From: an uncultured Lachnospiraceae bacterium
Lineage (GTDB): Bacteria > Bacillota > Clostridia > Lachnospirales > Lachnospiraceae
DNA: 41,723 nt
Assembly: GCA_948688495.1 (NCBI GenBank)
Contig: CAPQSW010000005.1
Coordinates: 1-41,723, forward strand
Direction of reading: 5' to 3'
Position 1 is the first letter of the stretch. Each line of letters begins with the position of its first letter. The notes under the pieces are model-generated. The model was not told the origin of the DNA. It ran no database searches and saw only the letters and a list, made by a program, of their open reading frames with translations. Positions 1 through 8,240 of this stretch are shown in pieces. Position numbers and translations under genes: made by a program.

Positions 1-10
1 GTGGTTTTTA

Positions 11-898
11 ATGTATTTAAAGACAGTGACTACGAAATCTGCAGACAGTTATTGGAATAATGCAAAAACAAGGCAATCCATAGAAAATATAAAAAAGAAA
101 ATGGAAAGCGCCAATGCTGTTGTAATAGGCGCAGGGGCGGGTCTGTCCGCCTCCGCCGGATTTACCTATTCCGGGAAACGCTTTGAAGATAACTTCCCGG
201 ACTTTATCGAAACATACGGTTTTCGGGATATGTATACCGCAGGCTTCTATCCATACGAAACACTGGAAGAACATTGGGCGTATTGGAGCCGTTACATTTA
301 TATTAACCGCTTTCAAGATGCACCGAAACGTGTTTACCATGATTTATACAATCTGGTACGGGGCAAAGACTATTTTGTCTTGACAACCAATGTAGACCAC
401 TGTTTTCAGAAATCAGGTTTTGAAAAATGCAGGCTGTTTTACACACAGGGCGATTATGGACTATGGCAATGTTCAAAACCTTGCCACGATAAGACTTATG
501 ATAATGAAACCGTAATTCGAAAAATGATTGCCGAACAGGAGAATATGCGTATTCCAACCAGCTTAATTCCCTATTGCCCCATTTGTGGCGCACCCATGTC
601 AATGAATCTGCGGGCAGACAGTACCTTTGTGGAAGATAATGGCTGGCATACAGCAGCCAGACGGTATCAGGACTTCTTGCAGCGCCATAGGGATTCCCGG
701 ATTTTGTATCTGGAATTGGGTGTTGGCATAAATACGCCGGGAATCATAAAATATCCATTTTGGCAGATGACATACGACAATCCCATTGCATCTTATGTTT
801 GCATCAACCTGTCAGATACCTATGTCCCGGCAGAAATCAGGGAACAGTCGATTTGCATGGATGGTGATATCGGGGATATCTTGAAACGACTGTCCTGA
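11..898 (+). CDS. SirTM-like (macrodomain-type) sirtuin, probable NAD-dependent protein ADP-ribosyltransferase
   Basis: The 295-residue protein has a sirtuin Rossmann core. It carries GAGAGLSASAG at residues 40-50 (NAD-binding GAGxS loop), TTNVD at 125-129 (the TQNxD equivalent), and a four-cysteine zinc site at C154, C158, C189 and C192. Where deacetylase sirtuins have the catalytic HG dipeptide, this protein reads TQGDYG, so Q146 replaces the histidine. That substitution is the hallmark of the SirTM class, described as protein ADP-ribosyltransferases that work with macrodomain hydrolases and lipoylated GcvH-like carriers. The ATG at 11 overlaps a TAA in another frame (positions 9-11), as expected if a coupled upstream gene lies outside the window. 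The ribosome binding site is cut off by the window edge. It converges with the chemoreceptor, with 4 bases between the stop codons. The family is clear; the transferase activity is inferred. Confidence 0.8.
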   Translation: MYLKTVTTKSADSYWNNAKTRQSIENIKKKMESANAVVIGAGAGLSASAGFTYSGKRFEDNFPDFIETYGFRDMYTAGFYPYETLEEHWAYWSRYIYINRFQDAPKRVYHDLYNLVRGKDYFVLTTNVDHCFQKSGFEKCRLFYTQGDYGLWQCSKPCHDKTYDNETVIRKMIAEQENMRIPTSLIPYCPICGAPMSMNLRADSTFVEDNGWHTAARRYQDFLQRHRDSRILYLELGVGINTPGIIKYPFWQMTYDNPIASYVCINLSDTYVPAEIREQSICMDGDIGDILKRLS

Positions 899-902
899 AC
901 GA

Positions 903-2636
903 TTAAAACTTCTCAAATATATCCGTGCTGTTCTGCAGCGCGCTTGCAATCTGCTGGTTTATATCCATACGTCCATTGATCTTTACAATGTCCTCCACCA
1001 GAACCTGCGTGCTCTCTGCTGCTCCCGTTACCCCGCGTGCGCCTTCCTCTATGGAGGAAGTAATGACGTTGATGGAGCCTGCTATCTCATCTACTGTCCG
1101 CTTTAACTGATCTGTTTTTTCTACAAACTGATTCATAACAGATTCGATATAGTCGGCGTTCTCTTTATATTGGACGCCGCCCTCTACAAAAAATTCAAAT
1201 TCCGGCAGAATGGATTCCTGTAAATACCCAATCAGATTATTTGCGTTACCGGAGAGATTATGTACTGCAGCAGTCACAACATTATTGATTTCCTGGATTC
1301 TGTTGGCTGTTTCACGGCTGGAATCTGCAAGCTGGCGGATTTCATCTGCAACAACTGCAAATCCTTTGCCCGCCTCCCCTGCCCTGGCTGCTTCAATTGA
1401 TGCATTTAATGCCAAAAGATTCGTCTGGCTTGAGATATTCAATATATCATTTGTCAGGTTGTTCACCTGATCTACACTCCTGCTGTCTTCAATTGCCTGG
1501 TTGAGAACAGAAAGGATATCCGTTACCCGCTCCCCAATTTCTTCCATATTGGTTCTGGCATCTGTTTCTATCTTATCAGCATTCCCTTTCATCTCCATGG
1601 AGAAATCATTGATTTCTTTGGATTTGGCTGCAATAATCTCGACCTCGCTGCGCACAGTTTCCGCACTCTGATTGATAATGCCTGCAGAATGCCCAACCTC
1701 CTGCATGGTGGCTGCCAATTCCTCTATCAAAGCCGAAAGGTCTGTTGCACTGTCATTGGAAGTGGAAACACTGTCCTGAACCTCATTTACCACATTTTCC
1801 ATTTTTTGGGAATTCTCAATAATCATTTTCAGGATTTCCTGCAGCTTATCCATAAAAGTATTGATGCCCTTTCCAAGATCTGAAATCTCGTCATTCGAGC
1901 GAATGCTGACACGTCTCGTAAGATCCCCCTGATGGTTATCAATCCCGGTAATGATGTCCCTGATATCACGGTTCGCCACAGATAACGGCCTTAAAATAAG
2001 ACGCAATACAACATACAATGCCCCTATCAGTGAAACCAGGCTTATGATAATTGTTACTGCACCGCTCAACAGCGCCTGCCGGTATACACTTGAAAGCTGA
2101 ACCCTTACCTGTGCAGATGCACGGTTGACACTCTCTGACAGGACATCAATCTGCGTCTGCATAGATGTACTATAATCGTTGATTGTTCCGTTTGCAAGGG
2201 CATACGCCTCTGCATTGTTCCCATTTGCACTGTATGCCATCAAATTGGCCAGCTCATATTTCATTCCTTCATAATCGGTAAGCAGCTTGTCGTATGCTTC
2301 CTTGTCCTCTTTTCCCAGATACTGCCTGTAATCCTCCAGGTATTCTTCTAACTTCGCCTGCTCGTCCCGTATCGTGTCCACCAGTGATATCATCGTATTT
2401 AAATCAGTCGCAATGATATGGGATAACCCCAGCTTGTGAATTGATTGCGTTTCCCTTTGGATCTGCCCAAGCTTCTCTATACCGTTGATGTATGTATCTG
2501 CAATTTCTGATGCACTGGCATTCACCTTCCTGATATTGCTCACTGCCACGGCATTCGAAATAATGGATAAAATACCTAATATAAATACAGGTACTAAAAT
2601 AAGCGCTTTAATACTGACACGTTTTTTCCTCTTCAT
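903..2636 (-). CDS. Methyl-accepting chemotaxis protein
   Basis: This 577-residue transmembrane chemoreceptor should signal to a CheA/CheW array. TM1 is at about residues 8-32. A helical extracytoplasmic ligand domain of about 150 residues (4-helix-bundle type) follows, then TM2 at about 188-213, a HAMP domain at about 214-268, and a long cytoplasmic coiled coil. The highly conserved hairpin tip (QTNLLALNASIEAARAGEAG) is at about 397-416. The gene starts 11 bases after the solute-binding lipoprotein gene stops, so the two look co-transcribed; the receptor may read ligand through that binding protein. No CheA, CheW or flagellar genes are in the window. There is no typical terminal pentapeptide tether for CheR. 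Family confidence is high; the ligand is unknown. Confidence 0.93.
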   Translation of the reverse strand: MKRKKRVSIKALILVPVFILGILSIISNAVAVSNIRKVNASASEIADTYINGIEKLGQIQRETQSIHKLGLSHIIATDLNTMISLVDTIRDEQAKLEEYLEDYRQYLGKEDKEAYDKLLTDYEGMKYELANLMAYSANGNNAEAYALANGTINDYSTSMQTQIDVLSESVNRASAQVRVQLSSVYRQALLSGAVTIIISLVSLIGALYVVLRLILRPLSVANRDIRDIITGIDNHQGDLTRRVSIRSNDEISDLGKGINTFMDKLQEILKMIIENSQKMENVVNEVQDSVSTSNDSATDLSALIEELAATMQEVGHSAGIINQSAETVRSEVEIIAAKSKEINDFSMEMKGNADKIETDARTNMEEIGERVTDILSVLNQAIEDSRSVDQVNNLTNDILNISSQTNLLALNASIEAARAGEAGKGFAVVADEIRQLADSSRETANRIQEINNVVTAAVHNLSGNANNLIGYLQESILPEFEFFVEGGVQYKENADYIESVMNQFVEKTDQLKRTVDEIAGSINVITSSIEEGARGVTGAAESTQVLVEDIVKINGRMDINQQIASALQNSTDIFEKF

Positions 2637-2647
2637 GTTCCGCCCCC

Positions 2648-3964
2648 CTATTCCACCGCAGATGATGTAACCTGCGCAACCAGATTATCCATGATCTCCT
2701 GCAGCTTTAGCTTCTTGGGGTTTCCTTTCAAAATAACTTCTGCAAATTCCATAAATGCCTCCCAATAGTCATTGCCTACTCTTTGCAGGCTGCCATACTG
2801 TGACTGATCTATGACTGCCTGAATTGCCGGAACCTTACGGACCTCATCCGATGCTGCCGCATTGATATTAGAAGGTCCCTGATTGCGTTCTTTAAAACGG
2901 ATGGTCTGATTTTCTTCATTTGTAAGCCAGTCCGCAAGCTTTAGCGCCCATTCCTGCTGCTTGGAATATGCATTCACCCCCATCATCTTATATCCGGTAA
3001 ATGAGGACATCTGTATCTTTTGGCCTGCACATGTATAGGTCGGCAGCTTTACCGCACCATAGTCGTCGCCCCATGCCTCTTTCACAGCCACAGCATTCCA
3101 TACGCCGCTGATACCTGCAATTACACTTCCGTTTTTTATGCTTTGGGGAAAATCTCCATCCGGCTGGTTAAGAAATGCCGGACTGGCTGTTATATCAAGC
3201 AGTGCCTGTGCAATATCTGTGCCCTTAATCTTCCCCTCTGTCGTATTCCAGTTGCAGTAATTGGTAATCCCATCATCATTGATTCCAAACTCAAGTCCTG
3301 TGTTTCCAAAAAACGCATAGGTGTACCAGCCAGAAGAAAATTCCATAGAAAACTTTTTGCCAGCCGCCACTGCAACTTCCAGAATACGTTCAAGGCTTTT
3401 CACGTCTTCTTCTGTAAAATACTTTTTATCATAATAAAGAAAATATCCATTATCAGCCGTCATCGGATACGCATACAGCGTGTCATTCAGCGTTGCCGCC
3501 TCTGCTGCTTCTTCCAGATTCGCCTTGCAAATCTCGTCGGCATTTGGTACCGGAACCAAAGCACCTGCCGCTGTCAGCGCGGTCAACTGGTCATCTGGAA
3601 AAGAGAACACATCTGCTCCATTATGGACATCACTCAATAGTTTTCCCTTCGTCTCGGCGTCGGGCTGCGCAACCAATGCAATGTCAAACTTCGCATCATT
3701 TGCATAATGTTCCTGAAAACTCTCGATCATACCGGAAAGCATGGAAAGCGTATCTTCTTCTCCCCATACTGTCAAGGCCACGGTTCCCGCATCCCCCTTG
3801 GATTCTTCATTTGCCGCCGCCTCGCCGGATTTACCATTCTCCGCAGTTACTGCATCTTCTGCATCTTCTTCCCCCACATTAATATCATCACTGGCGCTGC
3901 AGCCCGTCAATGTCATGGCAAGAACTGTAATCATGATTATCACAGCCAGGAATTTTTTCTTCAT
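2648..3964 (-). CDS. Extracellular solute-binding lipoprotein (ABC family 1, sugar type)
   Basis: The protein has 438 residues from the ATG at 3964. A GTG three codons upstream (3973) is possible, but AAAGGGTGG sits at normal spacing for the ATG. A lipoprotein signal peptide ends in LTGC with the lipidated Cys at residue 22. An acidic linker follows, then a family-1 solute-binding fold beginning with VALTVWGEED, with the late motifs LADWLTNEENQ and NAYSKQQEWALKLA typical of carbohydrate binding proteins. It would be anchored outside the membrane. No ABC permease or ATPase gene is adjacent. The next gene, 11 bases on, is a chemoreceptor, so this protein may serve sensing as well as, or in place of, transport. 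Substrate cannot be told from sequence. Confidence 0.88.
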   Translation of the reverse strand: MKKKFLAVIIMITVLAMTLTGCSASDDINVGEEDAEDAVTAENGKSGEAAANEESKGDAGTVALTVWGEEDTLSMLSGMIESFQEHYANDAKFDIALVAQPDAETKGKLLSDVHNGADVFSFPDDQLTALTAAGALVPVPNADEICKANLEEAAEAATLNDTLYAYPMTADNGYFLYYDKKYFTEEDVKSLERILEVAVAAGKKFSMEFSSGWYTYAFFGNTGLEFGINDDGITNYCNWNTTEGKIKGTDIAQALLDITASPAFLNQPDGDFPQSIKNGSVIAGISGVWNAVAVKEAWGDDYGAVKLPTYTCAGQKIQMSSFTGYKMMGVNAYSKQQEWALKLADWLTNEENQTIRFKERNQGPSNINAAASDEVRKVPAIQAVIDQSQYGSLQRVGNDYWEAFMEFAEVILKGNPKKLKLQEIMDNLVAQVTSSAVE

Positions 3965-3998
3965 ATATTCCACCCTTTCTGCCTATCGCATATTCTTA

Positions 3999-4039
3999 CA
4001 AAACCACCCTTACGCGCGAAAGCTATCCAGGTGGTTTTG
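3999..4039 (-). terminator. Hairpin with T-rich tail after the DHH gene
   Basis: On the minus strand CAAAACCACC pairs with GGTGGTTTTG across a loop of about 21 bases, ending in a short T-rich tail. It lies between the DHH gene stop and the solute-binding gene start, so it can separate the large upstream operon from the lipoprotein-chemoreceptor pair. A second small hairpin (ATGCTT/AAGCAT) is at about 4049-4064. The loop is long and the T-tract short, so attenuation or partial readthrough is possible. Confidence 0.5.
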
Positions 4040-4067
4040 CTGCACAAGCATGCTTATCAAGCATGAA

Positions 4068-4988
4068 TTATTTATTTGCCATCTCACAGAGCTCTGCGAG
4101 CATCTTTGGAAGTTCTGTCTCCATGCTCTCATCCGTAAACTGGCAGGTACCGACTTTCCGGTGGCCGCCGCCGTTATATTTGAGCATCAGGCTTCCCACA
4201 TTGACATCACTTGTCCGGTTGAGAATACTGTAACCTACTGCTGCAGAACAGCCCTTGCCGCCGCGTCCGCTTACAATCCATGCGGAGATGTTCTGCTCGG
4301 GGTACATACTGTAAATCATAAAACGGTTGCCCGTATAGATGGGATCTACCCCCCTCAAATCTGAGATAATGACATTTCCATCTACCCTGGTATATTTCTG
4401 AACCATCTCTTTGAATTTTTCCGTCTGCTCCATGTATACCTCAATCCGCTCCTTTACATCCGGTAAATCCAGAATCTCCTCTGTGCTCTTGGTGCGGCAT
4501 GCCTCCATCAATATCTCCATCAGACGGTAATTGGGTATGGTAAACTGCCTCCATCTTCCCAGCCCGGTGCGTGGGTCCATTAAAAACCCAACCAGAATCC
4601 AGCCTGTCGGGTTCATAACCTCCTCAATGGTCAGATTGCCGGAATCCACCTTGTCTACCGCTTCCATCATTTCGTCAAACTGCGGAAAACGCTCCCTGCC
4701 TCCATAATATTCGTAAATAATCCTTGCGCAAGAAGGCGTAATCCGGCTCTCGCCTTTGTATTTCCCCTCCAGCTCCTGCCTCTCATGCTCACTGGAATGA
4801 TGATCAAACCATAATCCGCATCCCTCTACATAAGGCACGTTTGCCAGACAGTCATTTTCATTCACCTCAACCAGTCCATCCTGCAGATCCTTGGGATGCG
4901 CAAATTTCCAACTGTCAATAATGCCTGCTTCCAAAAGCAATGCGCCGCAGGCCAATCCATCAAAATCCGAACGAGTAACTAATCTCAT
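4068..4988 (-). CDS. DHH family phosphoesterase
   Basis: The 306-residue protein belongs to the DHH/DHHA1 phosphoesterase superfamily (RecJ, NrnA, exopolyphosphatase relatives). Metal-binding motifs are RSDFDG (D8, D10) and FDHHSS (D62-H63-H64). The C-terminal DHHA1-type glycine motif NGGGHRKVGTCQF is near residue 278. Family members cleave phosphoester or phosphoanhydride bonds in nanoRNA, cyclic dinucleotides or polyphosphate; which substrate applies here is not visible. AGGAGG lies 8 bases before the ATG. The gene begins 17 bases after the hybrid histidine kinase stops, so the two are probably co-transcribed, which makes a nucleotide-signalling role possible but unproven. It is soluble, with no membrane segments. 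Confidence 0.85.
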   Translation of the reverse strand: MRLVTRSDFDGLACGALLLEAGIIDSWKFAHPKDLQDGLVEVNENDCLANVPYVEGCGLWFDHHSSEHERQELEGKYKGESRITPSCARIIYEYYGGRERFPQFDEMMEAVDKVDSGNLTIEEVMNPTGWILVGFLMDPRTGLGRWRQFTIPNYRLMEILMEACRTKSTEEILDLPDVKERIEVYMEQTEKFKEMVQKYTRVDGNVIISDLRGVDPIYTGNRFMIYSMYPEQNISAWIVSGRGGKGCSAAVGYSILNRTSDVNVGSLMLKYNGGGHRKVGTCQFTDESMETELPKMLAELCEMANK

Positions 4989-5005
4989 TGTAAAATCCTC
5001 CTATC

Positions 5006-8000
5006 TCATTTTAATATTTTATCCAAGGTATCAAACAATACCTCCACATCAATAGGTTTCGCCAAATGTCCGTTCATCCCGGACTCCAGCGCCTCTTTCT
5101 TGTCTTCCTCAAATGCATTTGCAGTCATTGCAAGGATCGGTATGGAAGATAACCCCGGGTTTCCAAGGGCACGGATGCTCTTGGTGGCCTCATAACCGTT
5201 CATCACCGGCATCTGCACATCCATAAGCACCAGATGGTAGTATCCCGGCTCGGATTTCTGTAACATATCTACTGCAATCTGCCCATTCGACGCCACCTCC
5301 ACAGAAAATCCCGCATCCTCTAAAATCATTTTGGCAATCTCCTGATTCAGCTCATTATCCTCTGCCAGTAAAATACGCCCGGTATTACGCTTACCTTTTC
5401 TTTCGCCGTCACTCTCTTTTTCCTTTTCCTCTTCCTCGGCGGCCACAATGGTATACAGACATCTATGCAATTCTGAATAGAACAGAGGCTTACTGCAAAA
5501 GGCTGTAACCCCGGCTTCCTTTGCCTCGTCCTCAATATCCAGCCAGTCATAGGCTGTCAAAAGGATAATGGGCACATCCTCTCCCATTTCCTTGCGGATT
5601 CTTCTCGTCACCTCGACCCCATTCATGTCTGGCAGCATCCAGTCGACCACATAAACCGTATAATTATCTCCTCTGCTGACTGCCTGATGGGTACGAAGCA
5701 GCGCCTCCTTCCCTGACAATGTCCACTCTGCACGCATTCCGATTTGTGTCAGCATATAGGTAACACTGTCACAGGTATTGAAATCATCATCAATTACCAA
5801 CGCCCGGCAGTTCTTTAACTGCGGGATGTCTTCCGGCTCCTTCGCCTCGGAATTTAAACGGAAAGTAAACCCAAGATTAACCTCTGTGCCTGATCCCTGC
5901 TCACTTCGGATTTCAATTGTGCCGTCCATCATATCCACAATATTCTTGGTAATCGCCATTCCAAGCCCGGTACCCTGGATTCCACTGATGGTACTGTTCT
6001 TTTCCCGTTCAAAAGGCTCAAAGATGCGTGAGACGAACTCCTCGCTCATACCAATTCCGGTATCCCTGATTTTAAATTCATAATCTGCATATCCCTTCGG
6101 CGCACCTTTCTTTTCCACAATACGCATGCTTACCATGCCGCCGGCCGAAGTATACTTCACCGCATTGCTTAAAAGGTTAAGAAGTACCTGATTCAACCGC
6201 AGCTTATCGCAGTAGATTTCCTCATGCGTAACATCCACAGCATCTATATACAAATCAAGCTGCTTTGCGCGGATATCTGCCTGCAGAATATTGCGCAGGC
6301 TATGAAGGATGTCCGGCAGGCTGCAGGGCTTTTCGTCCAGGTGCATCTTGCCGCTCTCAATACGGCTCATGTCCAGGACATCGTTGATCAGGCTCAGCAA
6401 ATGATTTCCAGAAGACATAATCTTCTTGAGGTATTCCTCTACCTGCTCTTTCTCGTCAATATGCGTGCTGGCAAGCGCCGTAAACCCTACGATGGCATTC
6501 ATCGGCGTGCGGATATCATGAGACATATTGGAAAGGAAAATACTCTTTGCCTTGCTTGCCCGGTTTGCCTGCTCTAAAGCACTCTCCAACAGGGCTTTCT
6601 TTTCCATTTCTCCGCGGGTCTCCTCATCTACGCTGCGGATACCTACAACGATACCATGCTGCGCACCCCATTTCCCCGTACGTACGATCTTGAGCTGGAA
6701 GTATTTGGTCTCACCATTCAAAACGGCACGGTAATTCACATAATACAGATTCTTTTCAGAAAGTTCTTCCTGCATCACTTCTGCGGAAGCAGATTCACGG
6801 AACATCTCCCTGTCATCTTCATGCACAAATTCCTGTACATATTTTTCCATGCTTTCCTGGAAAGAAATTCTGCCCTTATTGTCCGGCGCAAAGACACGCC
6901 CCTCCTCCTCATTATTGCGCAGAGGAATACCTACGCCTTGCACAAGGTCGAAATAGCACACAATATTATAATCTATGCTTAATGCACGGATAAGCGCTGC
7001 CTGCTGCCTTTCATTCCTCTCCTCCTGAAGCTTCTGTTCTGTGCAGTCCAAAAGGAAACGCTGGTAGAACAGCTCACCATTTTCCTTTAAAAGCTTCACA
7101 TTGCCCATGATATGTAAGATGTCACCATTTTTATGCTGCACACGGTACTCCGTGCTGACTGCATCTCCCTCTTTTGTGAGCATTTTGATACATTCCCTGA
7201 GCTTTTTCTTGTCCTCCTCCATAACAGTATTTGCAACCAAATCAAAGCCGTCCGCCATCATCTCATCCAACGTCTCATAGCCTAAAATTTTCAACACTGC
7301 CTTGTTCGCGCTGATTACACGCTTCCCATCCAGCGTATGCAGCATAACCCCACAGTCAATGGAGGTAAAGATTTTCTCCAATGTCTGGTTCTGCTGTACG
7401 ATTTCCTGTTCATAGAGCCGCTCCTGCGTGACATCAATTGCTACTCCCACCGTTCCCATAACGCTGCCGTCCAGGTTATACAACGGCGATTTGTATACGG
7501 TAAGAATCATTTCCCCTGCCCCGGTCTGAATAATCTCTCCTGAGACAAGCGTCTCGCCAAGCTCCATAACTTCCCGCTCCGATTCGATACACGCCGGGTC
7601 ATCCTGCTCCACATCCCAGATATACGCATGGCCGCGCCCCTGCACCTGTGCCTTTGTCTTACCTACCGCTTTACAGAAGCTGTCGTTGACCTTCTCATGA
7701 ATCCCGTCCTTGGACTTATACCAGATCAGATTGGGAATATGGTTGATTGTCTCCTCAAAGTACTGTCTGGTCTCCCAGAAATCTTTGTCCATTTTATAGG
7801 TCTGCTGCCACCTCAAAAAGTGGAACTTGAGTTCCTCCTCCGACATCGGGCAACTCCATATATCTTTCATATTGTCAAATTCTCCTGAAAGAATGTCGAT
7901 TTGTTCTTTCTCTGCCAACAAAATAAGCTCCGCTTCCTCAGACTTTGCCTGAATAAGCGTCTGCACCGCCTCTTTTGCATCCAAATTCCTCAAATCGGCA

Positions 8001-8155
8001 AAAATAACATCTGCTTTCGCCGCCAATGCCTCCTCTGGCTCACTGCTTTCCATATATTCATGCGTAAAATGTTCAAGGGGGGGCATTTTCTTTATTATTT
8101 CAAATACTCTGCTTTGTTGGCCCAGCAGATAAAAATGTACATGGCAATGGTACAT
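5006..8155 (-). CDS. Soluble PAS-containing hybrid sensor histidine kinase with two receiver domains
   Basis: The chosen start (ATG 8155) gives 1049 residues and has AAGGAGG 8 bases upstream; the longer frame to 8203 reads through the intergenic repeat. In order: an N-terminal degenerate receiver-like domain (about 1-125, VIFADLRNLD), PAS domains at about 130-265 and 270-390, a third PAS-like region at about 400-515, HisKA with phosphorylatable His in SNMSHDIRTPMN (about residue 547), HATPase_c with DTGIGM and GTGLGM, receiver 1 (VVDWMLPDMNG, Asp near 836) and receiver 2 (LMDVQMPVMNG, Asp near 978). There is no transmembrane segment, so it senses a cytosolic or PAS-bound signal. No separate output regulator is encoded next to it. 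It follows the four-gene DUF5717 cluster. Confidence 0.92.
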   Translation of the reverse strand: MYHCHVHFYLLGQQSRVFEIIKKMPPLEHFTHEYMESSEPEEALAAKADVIFADLRNLDAKEAVQTLIQAKSEEAELILLAEKEQIDILSGEFDNMKDIWSCPMSEEELKFHFLRWQQTYKMDKDFWETRQYFEETINHIPNLIWYKSKDGIHEKVNDSFCKAVGKTKAQVQGRGHAYIWDVEQDDPACIESEREVMELGETLVSGEIIQTGAGEMILTVYKSPLYNLDGSVMGTVGVAIDVTQERLYEQEIVQQNQTLEKIFTSIDCGVMLHTLDGKRVISANKAVLKILGYETLDEMMADGFDLVANTVMEEDKKKLRECIKMLTKEGDAVSTEYRVQHKNGDILHIMGNVKLLKENGELFYQRFLLDCTEQKLQEERNERQQAALIRALSIDYNIVCYFDLVQGVGIPLRNNEEEGRVFAPDNKGRISFQESMEKYVQEFVHEDDREMFRESASAEVMQEELSEKNLYYVNYRAVLNGETKYFQLKIVRTGKWGAQHGIVVGIRSVDEETRGEMEKKALLESALEQANRASKAKSIFLSNMSHDIRTPMNAIVGFTALASTHIDEKEQVEEYLKKIMSSGNHLLSLINDVLDMSRIESGKMHLDEKPCSLPDILHSLRNILQADIRAKQLDLYIDAVDVTHEEIYCDKLRLNQVLLNLLSNAVKYTSAGGMVSMRIVEKKGAPKGYADYEFKIRDTGIGMSEEFVSRIFEPFEREKNSTISGIQGTGLGMAITKNIVDMMDGTIEIRSEQGSGTEVNLGFTFRLNSEAKEPEDIPQLKNCRALVIDDDFNTCDSVTYMLTQIGMRAEWTLSGKEALLRTHQAVSRGDNYTVYVVDWMLPDMNGVEVTRRIRKEMGEDVPIILLTAYDWLDIEDEAKEAGVTAFCSKPLFYSELHRCLYTIVAAEEEEKEKESDGERKGKRNTGRILLAEDNELNQEIAKMILEDAGFSVEVASNGQIAVDMLQKSEPGYYHLVLMDVQMPVMNGYEATKSIRALGNPGLSSIPILAMTANAFEEDKKEALESGMNGHLAKPIDVEVLFDTLDKILK

Positions 8156-8180
8156 ATCGATTCCTCCTTTTAAGTGGTAT

Positions 8181-8240
8181 CGGCACGCGCCGCTTCGCGT
8201 CACCTGCCAAATCGTCGGAAGGCGTTCGCCTTCCTCCTAG
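8181..8240 (-). repeat. Dispersed intergenic repeat, copy A
   Basis: On the minus strand the copy starts inside the stop codon of the coiled-coil gene (CCTAGGAGGAAGG) and ends with GCGCGTGCCG just before the kinase ribosome binding site. It shares CTTCCGACGA, GGCAGGTGACGC and GCGTGCCGATAC with the copies at 22757, 26346 and 40024. The first hairpin is shortened to GGCGAACGCC, so the ATG of the micro-ORF seen in the full copies is missing. It fills the whole gap between two genes that otherwise look like one operon. Confidence 0.75.

Noticed and set aside
3020..3640. 206-codon plus-strand open frame opposite the solute-binding lipoprotein gene
   Set aside because: It is antisense to a clear gene and its Cys- and His-rich translation is typical of a shadow frame.
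3974..4030. Possible sigma-28 promoter before the solute-binding/chemoreceptor pair (TAAG ... TGCGATAG)
   Set aside because: The spacing is 18 bases and both elements are poor matches, so it is much weaker than the site at 40833-40860.
8156..8203. Extended GTG start of the hybrid kinase
   Set aside because: The extra 16 residues translate the dispersed repeat, and the proper AAGGAGG serves the ATG at 8155.
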